Shown here piece by piece: positions 39,545 to 48,121 of a stretch of DNA of 64,000 nucleotides (its first letter is position 1; every line of letters starts with the position of its first letter). The stretch is taken from the NCBI GenBank assembly GCA_039182515.1, contig JBCDCE010000008.1:1-64000 (forward strand), written 5' to 3'. A program made the position numbers and the translations under genes. This DNA comes from JBCDCE01 sp039182515. Its GTDB lineage: Bacteria > Pseudomonadota > Alphaproteobacteria > Rhodobacterales > Rhodobacteraceae. The notes beneath the pieces were generated by a model. It worked only from the letters and a program-made list of their open reading frames with translations, did no database searches and was not told the origin of the DNA.

Positions 39545-41752
39545 ATGGGAAACTATTCAAGAATTAGCGGTGGCGGCGGATCAGATCGTTCCGATTACAG
39601 CAGCCGCTCGTCAGACGCCAAAAGCTTCGGCGATGCGTATAAAAACTCGGGCGACCGCGGTGCGTCGTTTGACCGAGCCAAAAATGACATGAGCAAAGGA
39701 TTTGAGAACTTCAAGAAGGGCGGTCTTCTAATTCTTAAAGGTCCAAAAGGCGACACCGGACCGCAGGGTCCCCAGGGTGAAAAAGGCGATAAGGGTGACA
39801 CCGGCGCAACTGGTGCACAGGGCGAAAAAGGTGATCGCGGAGCGCGCGGCCACACCGGAGCCACAGGCGCCCAAGGTGAAAAAGGCGACAAAGGTGATAC
39901 CGGCGCAACTGGTGCAACCGGCGCCAAAGGCGACAAGGGTGATACCGGCGCAACTGGTGCAACCGGCGCCAAGGGCGACAAAGGTGATACCGGCGCAACT
40001 GGTGCTACCGGTGCCAAGGGCGACAAAGGTGACACTGGAGCGACTGGTGCAACCGGCGCCAAGGGCGACAAAGGTGACACTGGCGCAACTGGTGCCCAAG
40101 GTGAGAAAGGCGAAAAAGGTGACACTGGAGCGACTGGTGCAACTGGCGCCAAAGGCGAAAAAGGTGACACCGGTGCAACTGGCGCCAAGGGCGAAAAAGG
40201 TGACACTGGAGCCACAGGTGCCCAAGGTGAAAAGGGCGAAAAAGGTGATCGCGGTGAGCGCGGCCATGCTGGCGCGGACGGTAAAGATGGTGCCGATGGT
40301 AAAGATGGCGCTGACGGCAAAGACGGTGCTGACGGTAAAGACGGCACACAAGCTGACGCCGACACCAATGGCGATGGCCGCATCAGCAATGATGAGCTCC
40401 GTACAGCCCTTCGCCCAGACGCCGACATCAATGGCGATGGCACAGTAACTGTTGAAGAGCTCGCAAAGACTGACCGTGGTGAGCGCGGCGCAGACGGTGC
40501 TGATGGTAAAGACGGTGCCGATGGCGCTGACGGAGCCAAAGGTGACAAAGGCGATCGTGGTGAGCGTGGCGCAGCTGGCGCTGACGGTAAAGACGGTGTT
40601 GACGGCAAAGACGGCGCTGACGGCAAGGATGGCATCAACGGCAAAGATGGCCGTGATGGCGTAGACGGCAAAGACGGTGCTGATGGCCGCGACGGTCGTG
40701 ATGGTGTTGACGGCAAAGATGGCGCCGACGGCAAAGACGGTATCAACGGCAAAGACGGTCGTGATGGCGTAGACGGCAAAGACGGTGCTGATGGCCGCGA
40801 CGGTCGTGATGGTGTTGACGGCAAAGATGGCGCCGACGGCAAAGACGGTGCTGATGGCCGCGATGGTCGTGACGGCATGGACGGCAAAGACGGCGCTGAT
40901 GGCCGTGACGGTCGTGACGGCGTCAATGGTCGCGATGGCCGTGATGGTGTCGACGGCAAAGATGGCGCTGATGGCAAAGACGGTGTTAACGGCCGTGATG
41001 GTCGTGACGGTGTCGACGGTAAAGACGGTGCTGATGGCAAAGACGGTGCTGATGGCGCGAAAGGTGACCGCGGTGAGCGTGGCCCACGTGGCAAAACCGG
41101 CGGCGGCGTCTTCATCTTTGGTGACGGCGATGTGAAGATCAACCGCGGCGGCGGCATGGGCATGGGTACCGGTTCTGGCGTTGGCGGTAGCGCAGGTGCA
41201 GGCGGTAGTGCCGGTGCTGGCGGCGCAGGCGGTGCCGGTGGTAGCGCGGGTGCAGGCGGCGCAGGTGGTGCCGGTGGCACAGCTGACATGACTGCCGTTA
41301 ACCAGCAAATCAGCCAGATGATCGAAGCCTTGAAAGCTGAAATCACTGCGATCCTCACCCAGTTCATCCAACAGATCCAATCCATGATGAATGGAATGCA
41401 GGGCTCTGGTATGGGTGGCTCCACAGGTGGTGGTGCGTCAGCAGGTGGGTCTGCTGGTGGCGGCATGGCATCTGGTAACGGCGGTGCCGTTGGCCAAGGT
41501 GGCGCGTCTGCTAAAGGCACAAACACCGGCGGTGGTGACTTCAACCAAATCGTCAACAACGCATTCTTCAACATTCAAACGTTGATGAACGCTTATGCCA
41601 GCAACCCAACTCCAGGTGGCGGTCAGCAGTTGCAACACGACTGTAACCACGCTCTGGACAACATGGGCAAAGACATCTCCATCATGATTACGACAAACCG
41701 TAACGTTGTGATGGAAGACGCTGTCAGCGCCATGGGCAAGTCTGAGCACTAA
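39545..41752 (+). CDS. Collagen-like protein with EF-hand pair, candidate type III secretion substrate
   Basis: This is a 735-residue protein without Sec signal; the first 60 residues are rich in Ser, Gly and Asp, as in type III signals. Two uninterrupted Gly-X-Y blocks follow, about 66-267 (GDTGATGATGAKGDK type) and 312-518 (GKDGADGRDGRDGVD type). They are separated by two canonical EF-hand loops, DTNGDGRISNDE (273-284) and DINGDGTVTVEE (294-305). Then come a Gly/Ala-rich stretch (530-580), an amphipathic helix (583-616), another Gly/Ser-rich linker and a C-terminal helical domain (665-735) with one Cys. Collagen blocks would form a trimeric rod; calcium could fix the hinge. It lies inside the secretion locus before sctV. 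Its function is not known; surface fibre, needle extension or effector are possible. Confidence 0.85.
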   Translation: MGNYSRISGGGGSDRSDYSSRSSDAKSFGDAYKNSGDRGASFDRAKNDMSKGFENFKKGGLLILKGPKGDTGPQGPQGEKGDKGDTGATGAQGEKGDRGARGHTGATGAQGEKGDKGDTGATGATGAKGDKGDTGATGATGAKGDKGDTGATGATGAKGDKGDTGATGATGAKGDKGDTGATGAQGEKGEKGDTGATGATGAKGEKGDTGATGAKGEKGDTGATGAQGEKGEKGDRGERGHAGADGKDGADGKDGADGKDGADGKDGTQADADTNGDGRISNDELRTALRPDADINGDGTVTVEELAKTDRGERGADGADGKDGADGADGAKGDKGDRGERGAAGADGKDGVDGKDGADGKDGINGKDGRDGVDGKDGADGRDGRDGVDGKDGADGKDGINGKDGRDGVDGKDGADGRDGRDGVDGKDGADGKDGADGRDGRDGMDGKDGADGRDGRDGVNGRDGRDGVDGKDGADGKDGVNGRDGRDGVDGKDGADGKDGADGAKGDRGERGPRGKTGGGVFIFGDGDVKINRGGGMGMGTGSGVGGSAGAGGSAGAGGAGGAGGSAGAGGAGGAGGTADMTAVNQQISQMIEALKAEITAILTQFIQQIQSMMNGMQGSGMGGSTGGGASAGGSAGGGMASGNGGAVGQGGASAKGTNTGGGDFNQIVNNAFFNIQTLMNAYASNPTPGGGQQLQHDCNHALDNMGKDISIMITTNRNVVMEDAVSAMGKSEH
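39884..40108 (+). repeat. 45-base tandem repeats coding for collagen triplets
   Basis: Four copies of a 45-base unit encoding GDKGDTGATGATGAK and a fifth variant ending GAQGEK follow each other in frame. Synonymous changes between copies show selection on the protein. The number of copies may vary between strains through slippage. Confidence 0.75.
40631..40846 (+). repeat. 108-base tandem duplication in the second collagen block
   Basis: A 36-residue unit starting GINGKDGRDGVD occurs twice in tandem (protein residues 363-398 and 399-434, the second diverging at its end). The period is a multiple of nine bases, so the Gly-X-Y register is kept. Confidence 0.65.
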
Positions 41753-41835
41753 AGAAACACACACCGGGTCGCGGCGGACGAGTGTCGGCGCGGCCCAACC
41801 TGTTCACTTACACAACCCTAGTTAGGAGAACCAAA

Positions 41836-42009
41836 ATGGCAGTCTCAGGAACCGCAGGAAACGGAGACCTTCAGTCTTCCGATGCGAACCAAGAAGCTCT
41901 CGAGAAGCGTTTCCAAGACCTCTACATGAAAATGATGGAGAAGAAGGTTTCGTTCAAAGAAGCGACTGAGCCTTTCAAAACCGACAACGAAAACGCCTCG
42001 AAAGGCTAA
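41836..42009 (+). CDS. Small helical protein between the collagen-like gene and sctV
   Basis: The 57-residue protein has an excellent AGGAG ribosome site. After about 18 polar residues there is one amphipathic helix (LEKRFQDLYMKMMEKKVSF). I do not recognise it. The RFQxLY segment resembles the helix of the SctI-like protein at 36294. It could be a needle/rod subunit or a chaperone for the collagen-like protein; type III needle proteins are usually a little longer (65-90). A strong hairpin follows its stop. Confidence 0.6.
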   Translation: MAVSGTAGNGDLQSSDANQEALEKRFQDLYMKMMEKKVSFKEATEPFKTDNENASKG

Positions 42010-42027
42010 GTCGGTCTTGCGTAAGCT

Positions 42028-42055
42028 GGACAGGCGCGGTGTTTCGCGCCTGTCC
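42028..42055 (+). terminator. Strong hairpin separating substrate genes from the export-apparatus genes
   Basis: GGACAGGCGCG and CGCGCCTGTCC form 11 perfect pairs around GTGTTT. The following CTTTGTATGTTT is a poor T-tract, so it is probably a partial terminator or mRNA 3-prime protector, letting the small proteins be made in excess over SctV. Confidence 0.55.
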
Positions 42056-42107
42056 CTTTGTATGTTTGGGGGTGTGTTCTGTTTGCCCCTATGTGGGGAT
42101 GTGAGCC

Positions 42108-44201
42108 GTGCGCAAAGACATTGCACTCATATTATTGATCCTAGCGATCTTGGCACTGATCATCGTGCCGCTCGGCCCAGCCGTGCTCGACGCTTTGCTT
42201 TCAATCAACCTGTCTTTGGCCGTGCTTTTGCTGATCGTTGCGGTGTATCTTAAACACCCGGCTGATTTCGCAACCTTCCCAACCGTTATTTTGCTTGGAA
42301 CGGCCTTTCGATTGGCCCTTTCCATTGCGACCACCAGACAAATTCTGACAGAGGCCGATGCGGGCCAAATCATTGAAACCTTTGGGAGTTTCGTGATTGC
42401 AGGCAACATTGCGATTGGTCTGATCGTTTTCTTAATTATCACCGTTTTCCAGTTCTTGGTTGTGACCAAAGGGGCGGAGCGCGTTGCGGAAGTTGGGGCG
42501 CGGTTTGCGCTTGATGCTTTGCCGGGCAAACAAATGTCTATCGATGCGGATCTGCGGGCTGAAAATATTGATAAAGCGACGGCTGCAGAGCGCCGTGACA
42601 AGTTAGAGCGTGAAAGCCAATTTTTTGGGTCTATGGATGGGGCCATGAAGTTCGTGAAAGGTGACGCGATTGCGGGCCTGATCATTATCTTCATCAACCT
42701 CATCGGCGGCATCACTGCTGGTATGATGATCCATGGATTTAGTTTTGAGCAAGCGGTTCAAACCTACACGCTGCTGACGCTCGGGGATGGCCTCGTGGCG
42801 CAATTGCCCGCGCTCTTAATGGCGCTCTGTGCTGGCATCGTGACAACGCGGATTGAGGGCAAAGACAACATTGACCTCGGAACAGACATCTGGCGGGATT
42901 TGGTGGCTGATCCGCGCGTTCCCGCGGCGGCCTCTGGCATCGTGTTACTGATTGGCTTGATCCCTGGATTCCCGCTTTTGAATTTCGCCATAGCCGCGAC
43001 GGTTTTATTGGTGGTGTCGTTTTCAGTCAGGCGTGTGCTCTTGGCAGAAGCCGAGGCCGAAATGGCAGATGCGCCCAGCGTACAACCCAAGCCATTGGTC
43101 GATCCAGAACCCGTGCCGGAGCCCGTGGTGAGCATTCCGCGCTCTAAGCGCGTGACTTTGCAGATTGCTCAAGGGCTGCATGACCGCGTTGATATGAAAA
43201 TGATCGACAGTAAGATGCAGCGCCATTTTTCGCGGCTCGCACAGCTGCGAGGTTTGACGTTGGATCCGCCATCGCTTGAGGTTTTAGGAGACGGTTTGGC
43301 GCAAGACGACAGCTTCTCAGTTGTGCTAGACGAGGTGCCTTTGATCACCGAAACCGTGCCTGCCAATATGGTGCTCTTGCAATGCGACGAGAGCCTTTTA
43401 GACGTTTTGGAAGTGGGCACCCAGGAATCGCGCGAAGCCCGCTGGCATGAATTCCAAGGCCATTGGGTTCCGGCGCGCTTTGAAGATCCTGCAGCCAAAA
43501 CCGAAACGGATACGATCCCAATCGAGACCTATGTAGCCTATGTGGCTTACCGGATCGTCGAGGGAAATATTGGCACGCTCTTTTCACAAGAGGAGTTTGA
43601 GAAATTCCTCGACCAGGTCGAAGCGATCAATCCGGCCATTCGTAAGGATTTGGGTCAAACGGGCGAAGAGAACATGCTCTTCTTGGCGCTGCGCTATTTG
43701 GTGGAAGACGGCGTGCCACTGCGGCCAGCAGGGTTGATCGTTGAAACCTTCATGCATTGGTTCATGATCGAAGGAAATATCGGTGCGGTGGCCATGGCTG
43801 AGCGCATGCGGGGGTCGCTGAAGCGCCAAATTTGTCACGCGTTATCAGGTGGTAAGGGCCTCTTGGGAGCTGTGCTTCTTGACCCAACCGTCGAAGAGAC
43901 AGCCCATGCGATGGTGGCCCAAACGGGCTTGAGCGACAGTGCTGCGAGCATGGACGGCTTGCCCCTGGACGTGGACAGCTCCGAGGAGATCTTGGGCCAA
44001 TTCCGCGAACTGACCACGCACATGCCGATGGACGAGCCGATGCCGGTGGTGATTGCCTCGGCAGGCATCCGGCGCCGGATGCGTAATTACTTGTCTGCCA
44101 ACCGGATCTCATTGCCGGTTTTGGCACCCCACGAGCTATCCCCTGAAATTCAACTGCACCCCGTTGCGCGCATTCAGCTCGCGCAGCAGGCCTATGGTTA
44201 A
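42108..44201 (+). CDS. sctV: SctV, type III secretion export gate (FHIPEP family)
   Basis: The 697-residue protein has about seven to eight membrane segments in the first 310 residues and the family signature RFALDALPGKQMSIDADL at 132-149, followed by KFVKGDAIAGLII. The cytoplasmic half (from about 320) forms the nonameric ring that receives chaperone-substrate complexes. The length equals that of SctV/FlhA. Flagellar FlhA is excluded by the neighbours SctD and SctK. The start is GTG (CGC AAA follow) with GGGGA upstream. Confidence 0.93.
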   Translation: MRKDIALILLILAILALIIVPLGPAVLDALLSINLSLAVLLLIVAVYLKHPADFATFPTVILLGTAFRLALSIATTRQILTEADAGQIIETFGSFVIAGNIAIGLIVFLIITVFQFLVVTKGAERVAEVGARFALDALPGKQMSIDADLRAENIDKATAAERRDKLERESQFFGSMDGAMKFVKGDAIAGLIIIFINLIGGITAGMMIHGFSFEQAVQTYTLLTLGDGLVAQLPALLMALCAGIVTTRIEGKDNIDLGTDIWRDLVADPRVPAAASGIVLLIGLIPGFPLLNFAIAATVLLVVSFSVRRVLLAEAEAEMADAPSVQPKPLVDPEPVPEPVVSIPRSKRVTLQIAQGLHDRVDMKMIDSKMQRHFSRLAQLRGLTLDPPSLEVLGDGLAQDDSFSVVLDEVPLITETVPANMVLLQCDESLLDVLEVGTQESREARWHEFQGHWVPARFEDPAAKTETDTIPIETYVAYVAYRIVEGNIGTLFSQEEFEKFLDQVEAINPAIRKDLGQTGEENMLFLALRYLVEDGVPLRPAGLIVETFMHWFMIEGNIGAVAMAERMRGSLKRQICHALSGGKGLLGAVLLDPTVEETAHAMVAQTGLSDSAASMDGLPLDVDSSEEILGQFRELTTHMPMDEPMPVVIASAGIRRRMRNYLSANRISLPVLAPHELSPEIQLHPVARIQLAQQAYG

Positions 44202-44225
44202 AGACACCCTGGAAGGAGACCACAA

Positions 44226-45011
44226 ATGCGAATGATTGCTCTCTTGCGGCAGCGCGGTCTCGCACTGATGTGCGCGCTTTTGATGTTGGCGGGCTGCCAA
44301 GAAGTGCTTTACTCCGAGCTGAGCGAAGAAGACGCCAATGAAATGGTGGCGCTCCTCGTGCTCTCTGGCATTCCAGCAAAACGCGAGCGCGATAGCGCCA
44401 CGACCTATGCCGTGAGCGTCGAAGAAGCCGACCTGGCTGTGGCCGTAACCGTGCTGAAAAACTCTGGCCTGCCAAGAGAGAAGTTCACATCTCTTGGTGA
44501 AGTGTTTGGTGACAGTGGCGTGGTGGGCACGCCCTTTGAGGAACGTGCGCGCTTTGCCTTTGCCACCAATGAAGAACTTGCCAATACAATTTCGCAGATC
44601 AAAGGGATTGAGCGGGCGCGGGTGCATGTTGTGGTGCCTGCTGAAGACCGCTTTGGCAAACCAGAACGCCCTGCGCGGGCTTCCGTTGCGATCTTTCATG
44701 ATACGTCCTTTGATCCGTCGTCCTATTCGGGTCGCATCAAAACACTCGTGGCTTTTGCTGTGCCCGGCCTGGAGGTCGAGCAAGTGGCAATGTCTTACTT
44801 CCTAACACCGGGCTTTGTGGTGCAGCCTTTGCGCGAACAACCCGCCCCAGGGGCTGCCATGGCAGATGGATCGATTGGTTTGTCGTCGCTCGCCTCGCAA
44901 ATCGGACGTTTGCCGCTTCTGGAAATCGGCGTGTTTTTTGTTGTTCTGATTTTACTCCGTCTCATTTTCCGCAGTGGGAGGCGCAAGCAAGCTTCGCGCG
45001 GCAGCAGATGA
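44226..45011 (+). CDS. sctJ: SctJ, type III secretion inner-membrane ring lipoprotein
   Basis: The 261-residue lipoprotein has lipobox LAGC with acylated Cys24. The YscJ/FliF ring-building domains follow: LYSELSEEDANEMVALLVLS, YAVSVEEADLAVAVTVL, ERARVHVVVPAEDRFG. A membrane helix lies near the C-terminus (about 226-246), followed by a basic tail. It forms the inner ring concentric with SctD. AAGGAG lies upstream of the ATG, and the stop overlaps sctK by four bases. Confidence 0.93.
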   Translation: MRMIALLRQRGLALMCALLMLAGCQEVLYSELSEEDANEMVALLVLSGIPAKRERDSATTYAVSVEEADLAVAVTVLKNSGLPREKFTSLGEVFGDSGVVGTPFEERARFAFATNEELANTISQIKGIERARVHVVVPAEDRFGKPERPARASVAIFHDTSFDPSSYSGRIKTLVAFAVPGLEVEQVAMSYFLTPGFVVQPLREQPAPGAAMADGSIGLSSLASQIGRLPLLEIGVFFVVLILLRLIFRSGRRKQASRGSR

Positions 45012-45634
45012 CGGAGGCACAAGAGCTCAACCTTTCCGGCGCGCTTGCGAGTTTCAATGCTCCTAAGATCAGCGCGTTCCGGGACGACTACCAGCGCCGG
45101 TGGGTTGCGGGCTTTAAAGATGCGTCCTTGGCAGAAGAGATCCTGGAAAATCCACGCTTGCACACACGTGCAGGCGCCGAAATTTGCGCGGGTCTCGGCG
45201 TTGGTTACCAATTCAACCTGCCTTTTGATAAAAATGGCCGGATCGTTTCGGTCATGATGGCGATGGGCCTGCCACTCTTTCGGGATCTCTTGGGCTGCCT
45301 TTGGCACCGAAAAACCGTGTTGGATTGGATCACCTGGAACCAGATCGAAGAAAAGTGCCCGCATATTTCTTTTGAGGATCTCAAAACCTGTCTGAGAAAT
45401 GTGCCGGCCTCGGTGAATGAACGGATCGGCGCGCCAAGTGAGGTTGAGCCCAACCTTGATGCGGACGATCTGCATTTGTCTGGGGCTGCTTGCCTGGCAG
45501 CCTGGGCCGCGCATGCGCCAAGCGATGTGGGCGAACGCTTGTCGCTCTTTATCGATTTGCCAGATGATCCCGATCACCCTGGTGCTGCGCTTGTCCCAGC
45601 TTTCGCAGCCGTCTTTTTGGAGGAAGGCTCATGA
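45008..45634 (+). CDS. sctK: SctK-like type III secretion accessory protein
   Basis: The 208-residue soluble protein lies between sctJ and sctL, the usual place of sctK (YscK/PscK/HrpD class). SctK links the SctL-SctN ATPase complex to the sorting platform. Sequence conservation in this family is low; I see no diagnostic motif, so the name rests on position, size and the overlaps of four bases on both sides. Features include a Trp/His-rich middle (LWHRKTVLDWITWNQ) and an alanine-rich C-terminus. Confidence 0.6.
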   Translation: MTEAQELNLSGALASFNAPKISAFRDDYQRRWVAGFKDASLAEEILENPRLHTRAGAEICAGLGVGYQFNLPFDKNGRIVSVMMAMGLPLFRDLLGCLWHRKTVLDWITWNQIEEKCPHISFEDLKTCLRNVPASVNERIGAPSEVEPNLDADDLHLSGAACLAAWAAHAPSDVGERLSLFIDLPDDPDHPGAALVPAFAAVFLEEGS

Positions 45635-46311
45635 GCATGGAAGAAGCAAGCATCGCGCGTGTCCTGACGGCCGCGGACTTCGCCAAGGCGGTCAAAACCA
45701 AAAAGCAAACCGAACACGCCCAGAGCGAAGCGGCGCAAATTCTCGCGGCGGCACAAGCCGAAGCTGAACAGATCGTGCGCGCTGCAGAGGCCAAAGCGGC
45801 TGAAAATGAGCAGCGTCTTAAAGAGTTGTCTGATCAAAGCCTTGAGCGCTTTCTGAACGAAGATGCGGTTGATGCAACAGCGCGTGCCCTGGCCAAGCTG
45901 ATGGATCAAACAGCCACGATGCGCAATGAGCTCGACGATGCGAAGACCTGGATTGTGCCGATTGTACGCACCGCCTTTAAGCGGATCATTGGCACATTGC
46001 CTACGGATGACGTGTTGACGGGCGCGATTGAGCAAAGCCTTGGTGAAGTGCGTGAAAGATGGGATTTGGTCTTGCGGTGCCACCCCAGTTTGCAACGTCA
46101 AATTGCCTCAGTCATCGAGGAGAACCCGCGTTTGTCTGGAGCGATCCGCGAAGTGCAAATGGATCGGACCCTTCAACTCAGCGAGTGCCAATTGGTCAGC
46201 GGGCAGGGCGTGCTCGACATCGGTGTCGACACGCAAATGGAGACCTTCTTGCGCGCGTTAGAGCAATTGCTTGATGAGCCTCAAGCCAGCACACAGCCAA
46301 GGGCAGAGTGA
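45631..46311 (+). CDS. sctL: SctL, stator protein of the type III secretion ATPase
   Basis: The 226-residue protein has a long alanine/glutamate-rich coiled coil (QSEAAQILAAAQAEAEQIVR, AAEAKAAENEQRLKEL) and a compact C-terminal domain (VLRCHPSLQRQI, VSGQGVLDIGVDTQMETFLRAL), as in YscL/FliH and V-type ATPase subunit E. It holds the hexameric ATPase and connects it to SctQ. It overlaps sctK and sctN at either end. Confidence 0.9.
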   Translation: MSMEEASIARVLTAADFAKAVKTKKQTEHAQSEAAQILAAAQAEAEQIVRAAEAKAAENEQRLKELSDQSLERFLNEDAVDATARALAKLMDQTATMRNELDDAKTWIVPIVRTAFKRIIGTLPTDDVLTGAIEQSLGEVRERWDLVLRCHPSLQRQIASVIEENPRLSGAIREVQMDRTLQLSECQLVSGQGVLDIGVDTQMETFLRALEQLLDEPQASTQPRAE

Positions 46312-47633
46312 TGCTTGACGGGGCCCGTTTATCTCAGCGCCTGAGCTACGCAAATGCGCATCTGCAAGATGTGCGTTTGGTGCGCCAATACGGCACTGTG
46401 ATCGATATCCAAGGGCCGATTGTGCGCATTGCTGCGCCTGATTTGCAGGTGGGCGATATCTGTGAGTTCATCACCGAGCCCAAAGGCCTCTTGGGCGAAG
46501 TCATTGGTTTTCAAGATAAACTAAGCCTCGTCACGCCCTTGGGGTCTGTTCATGGCTTGGGCCCCGGGACTCTCGTGGAGCGGCGCGGAGATGCGCTCGA
46601 TTTTGAGTTCTCCGAAGGTCTTCTGGGCGGCATCGTGTCAGGCTTGGGCGAGTTGATCACTCCCAAACCTGAAGGTGCTGTGTGGACGCGTCGCTCGGTG
46701 CGCAATTCGTCTATTGCGCCGATGGATAGAACTCTGATCGACACGCCCGTTTGCACCGGGCTGCGTGTCATCGACGGGCTCACCACGCTTGCGGGCGGAC
46801 AGCGGATTGCGCTTTTTGGCCCGCCTGGTGCCGGTAAATCGACGCTGCTTGCGGGGATTGCTTCGAACTTTGACGCGGATGTCATTGTTTTTGGGCTCAT
46901 CGGGGAGCGGGGCCGCGAAATCTCTGAATTTGTGGCCCGCAAAATTCCGCCTGAAACGCGCGAGCGATTGGTGGTTGTGGCAGCACCTGCGGACCGGCCT
47001 GCATTAGAGCGGATCCACGCGGCAAATGTTGCGACAGCCATCGCGGAAGGGTTCCGCGATAATGGCAAGTCGGTACTTTTGATCCTCGACAGCCTCACGC
47101 GGGTTGCGCGCGCCATGCGCGAAGTGGGGCTGGCCGCGGGTGAGCCGCCCACACGGCGCGGCTATCCAGCGTCTGTCTTTGCTCGCTTGCCCGAGTTGAT
47201 CGAACGGCCGGGGCGCACGTCGAAAGGCCAAATCACAGCCGTTTATGCAGTTCTTTCCGAAGGCGACGTCAGCAATGACCCAGTTGTGGAAGAAACCCGC
47301 AGCCTGGTGGATGGACACATCGCGCTTGATGCCAAGGTGTTTGCCTCAGGCCGGTTCCCAGCCATTGATGTGATGGACAGCTTGAGCCGGATGATGCGCG
47401 ATGTTGTGAGCCCACGGCATATGGCGCTGGCCACCGACATGCGCAACATCATCTCGCGCTATGAGCAAGTGGAACTGCTTGTTCAGATTGGCGAATACAG
47501 CCGGGGTCAGGATCCGGAAACAGACCGTGCATTGGATCTCTACCCTGAAGTTGTGGCGTTTTTATCGCAGCCTGATATGGATGCCGTGTCTTATGAAGAC
47601 ACGCTGGAAGCTATGGAACGGATTTGTGGATGA
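46311..47633 (+). CDS. sctN: SctN, type III secretion ATPase
   Basis: The 440-residue F1-beta-like ATPase has Walker A GPPGAGKSTLL (about 170-180), GERGREISEF with the catalytic Glu, Walker B-containing VLLILDSLTRVARAMRE, PPTRRGYPASVFARLPELIE, and a helical C-terminus that binds SctO and SctL. It unfolds and releases chaperones from substrates. I take the ATG overlapping the sctL stop (TGATG); a GTG three bases upstream is possible. Length and motifs are standard. Confidence 0.95.
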   Translation: MLDGARLSQRLSYANAHLQDVRLVRQYGTVIDIQGPIVRIAAPDLQVGDICEFITEPKGLLGEVIGFQDKLSLVTPLGSVHGLGPGTLVERRGDALDFEFSEGLLGGIVSGLGELITPKPEGAVWTRRSVRNSSIAPMDRTLIDTPVCTGLRVIDGLTTLAGGQRIALFGPPGAGKSTLLAGIASNFDADVIVFGLIGERGREISEFVARKIPPETRERLVVVAAPADRPALERIHAANVATAIAEGFRDNGKSVLLILDSLTRVARAMREVGLAAGEPPTRRGYPASVFARLPELIERPGRTSKGQITAVYAVLSEGDVSNDPVVEETRSLVDGHIALDAKVFASGRFPAIDVMDSLSRMMRDVVSPRHMALATDMRNIISRYEQVELLVQIGEYSRGQDPETDRALDLYPEVVAFLSQPDMDAVSYEDTLEAMERICG

Positions 47634-48121
47634 GCCGCTCTGAGCAAATGACCAACCTGCAAAAGGTGCGCGATCTCAAAGCAGAGCGCGCGGAGCTTTT
47701 GCTCGCGCGGGCTCAAGCGCGGCGGGGCTCGTGTTCTAAAGCTCTCGCGGATTGGCGAGAAGAAGCCGAACAGGTTGTGATTGAAAGCGGCTTAGCACTG
47801 GAAAGTGCCATGGCTGAAGCCCGCGCGCAAAAAGATCCTCAGCAGCAGATGCGCACAATTCAAAGTGCGTTGCACCGCCAACACCAAGCGGAGGCCCATG
47901 CGCGCCAGCGTGTGTATCAAGCCAAAGAGGATCTTGCCTCTGCTGAGACTGCGCTTGTTTTTGCCCGCCAAGATTTGGCGCGTGCTGAAGGGCAGCGCGA
48001 GGCCGCGCAAAACCTGACTTCCAAAGTGCTGGCTGAAGAGCGGCGCTCTGCAGAAGCCTTGGCCGAGGAAGTGGCCTCAGATGATCATGGGGCGCGCATG
48101 ACGCGCGCGCAGGGCTCGTGA
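47630..48121 (+). CDS. sctO: SctO, type III secretion ATPase stalk protein
   Basis: The 163-residue protein is almost wholly alpha-helical and charged (LQKVRDLKAERAELLLARAQ and later EDLASAETALVFARQDLARA), the long antiparallel coiled coil expected of YscO/FliJ, the central stalk of SctN. It follows sctN with a four-base overlap. No SctP needle-length protein lies between sctO and sctQ, where it is often found. Confidence 0.8.
   Translation: MSRSEQMTNLQKVRDLKAERAELLLARAQARRGSCSKALADWREEAEQVVIESGLALESAMAEARAQKDPQQQMRTIQSALHRQHQAEAHARQRVYQAKEDLASAETALVFARQDLARAEGQREAAQNLTSKVLAEERRSAEALAEEVASDDHGARMTRAQGS

Noticed and set aside
39740..41095. Regular repeats that could be mistaken for a CRISPR array.
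   Set aside because: The repeats are multiples of nine bases coding for Gly-X-Y triplets, with synonymous changes and no unique spacers.
39595..41574. A 659-codon open frame on the minus strand, and a 550-codon one at 39728-41380, both highly repetitive.
   Set aside because: They are antisense shadows of the Gly-X-Y repeats (Pro/Ser/Ala-rich artefacts) without ribosome sites; the collagen-like frame on the plus strand has a ribosome site and domain structure.
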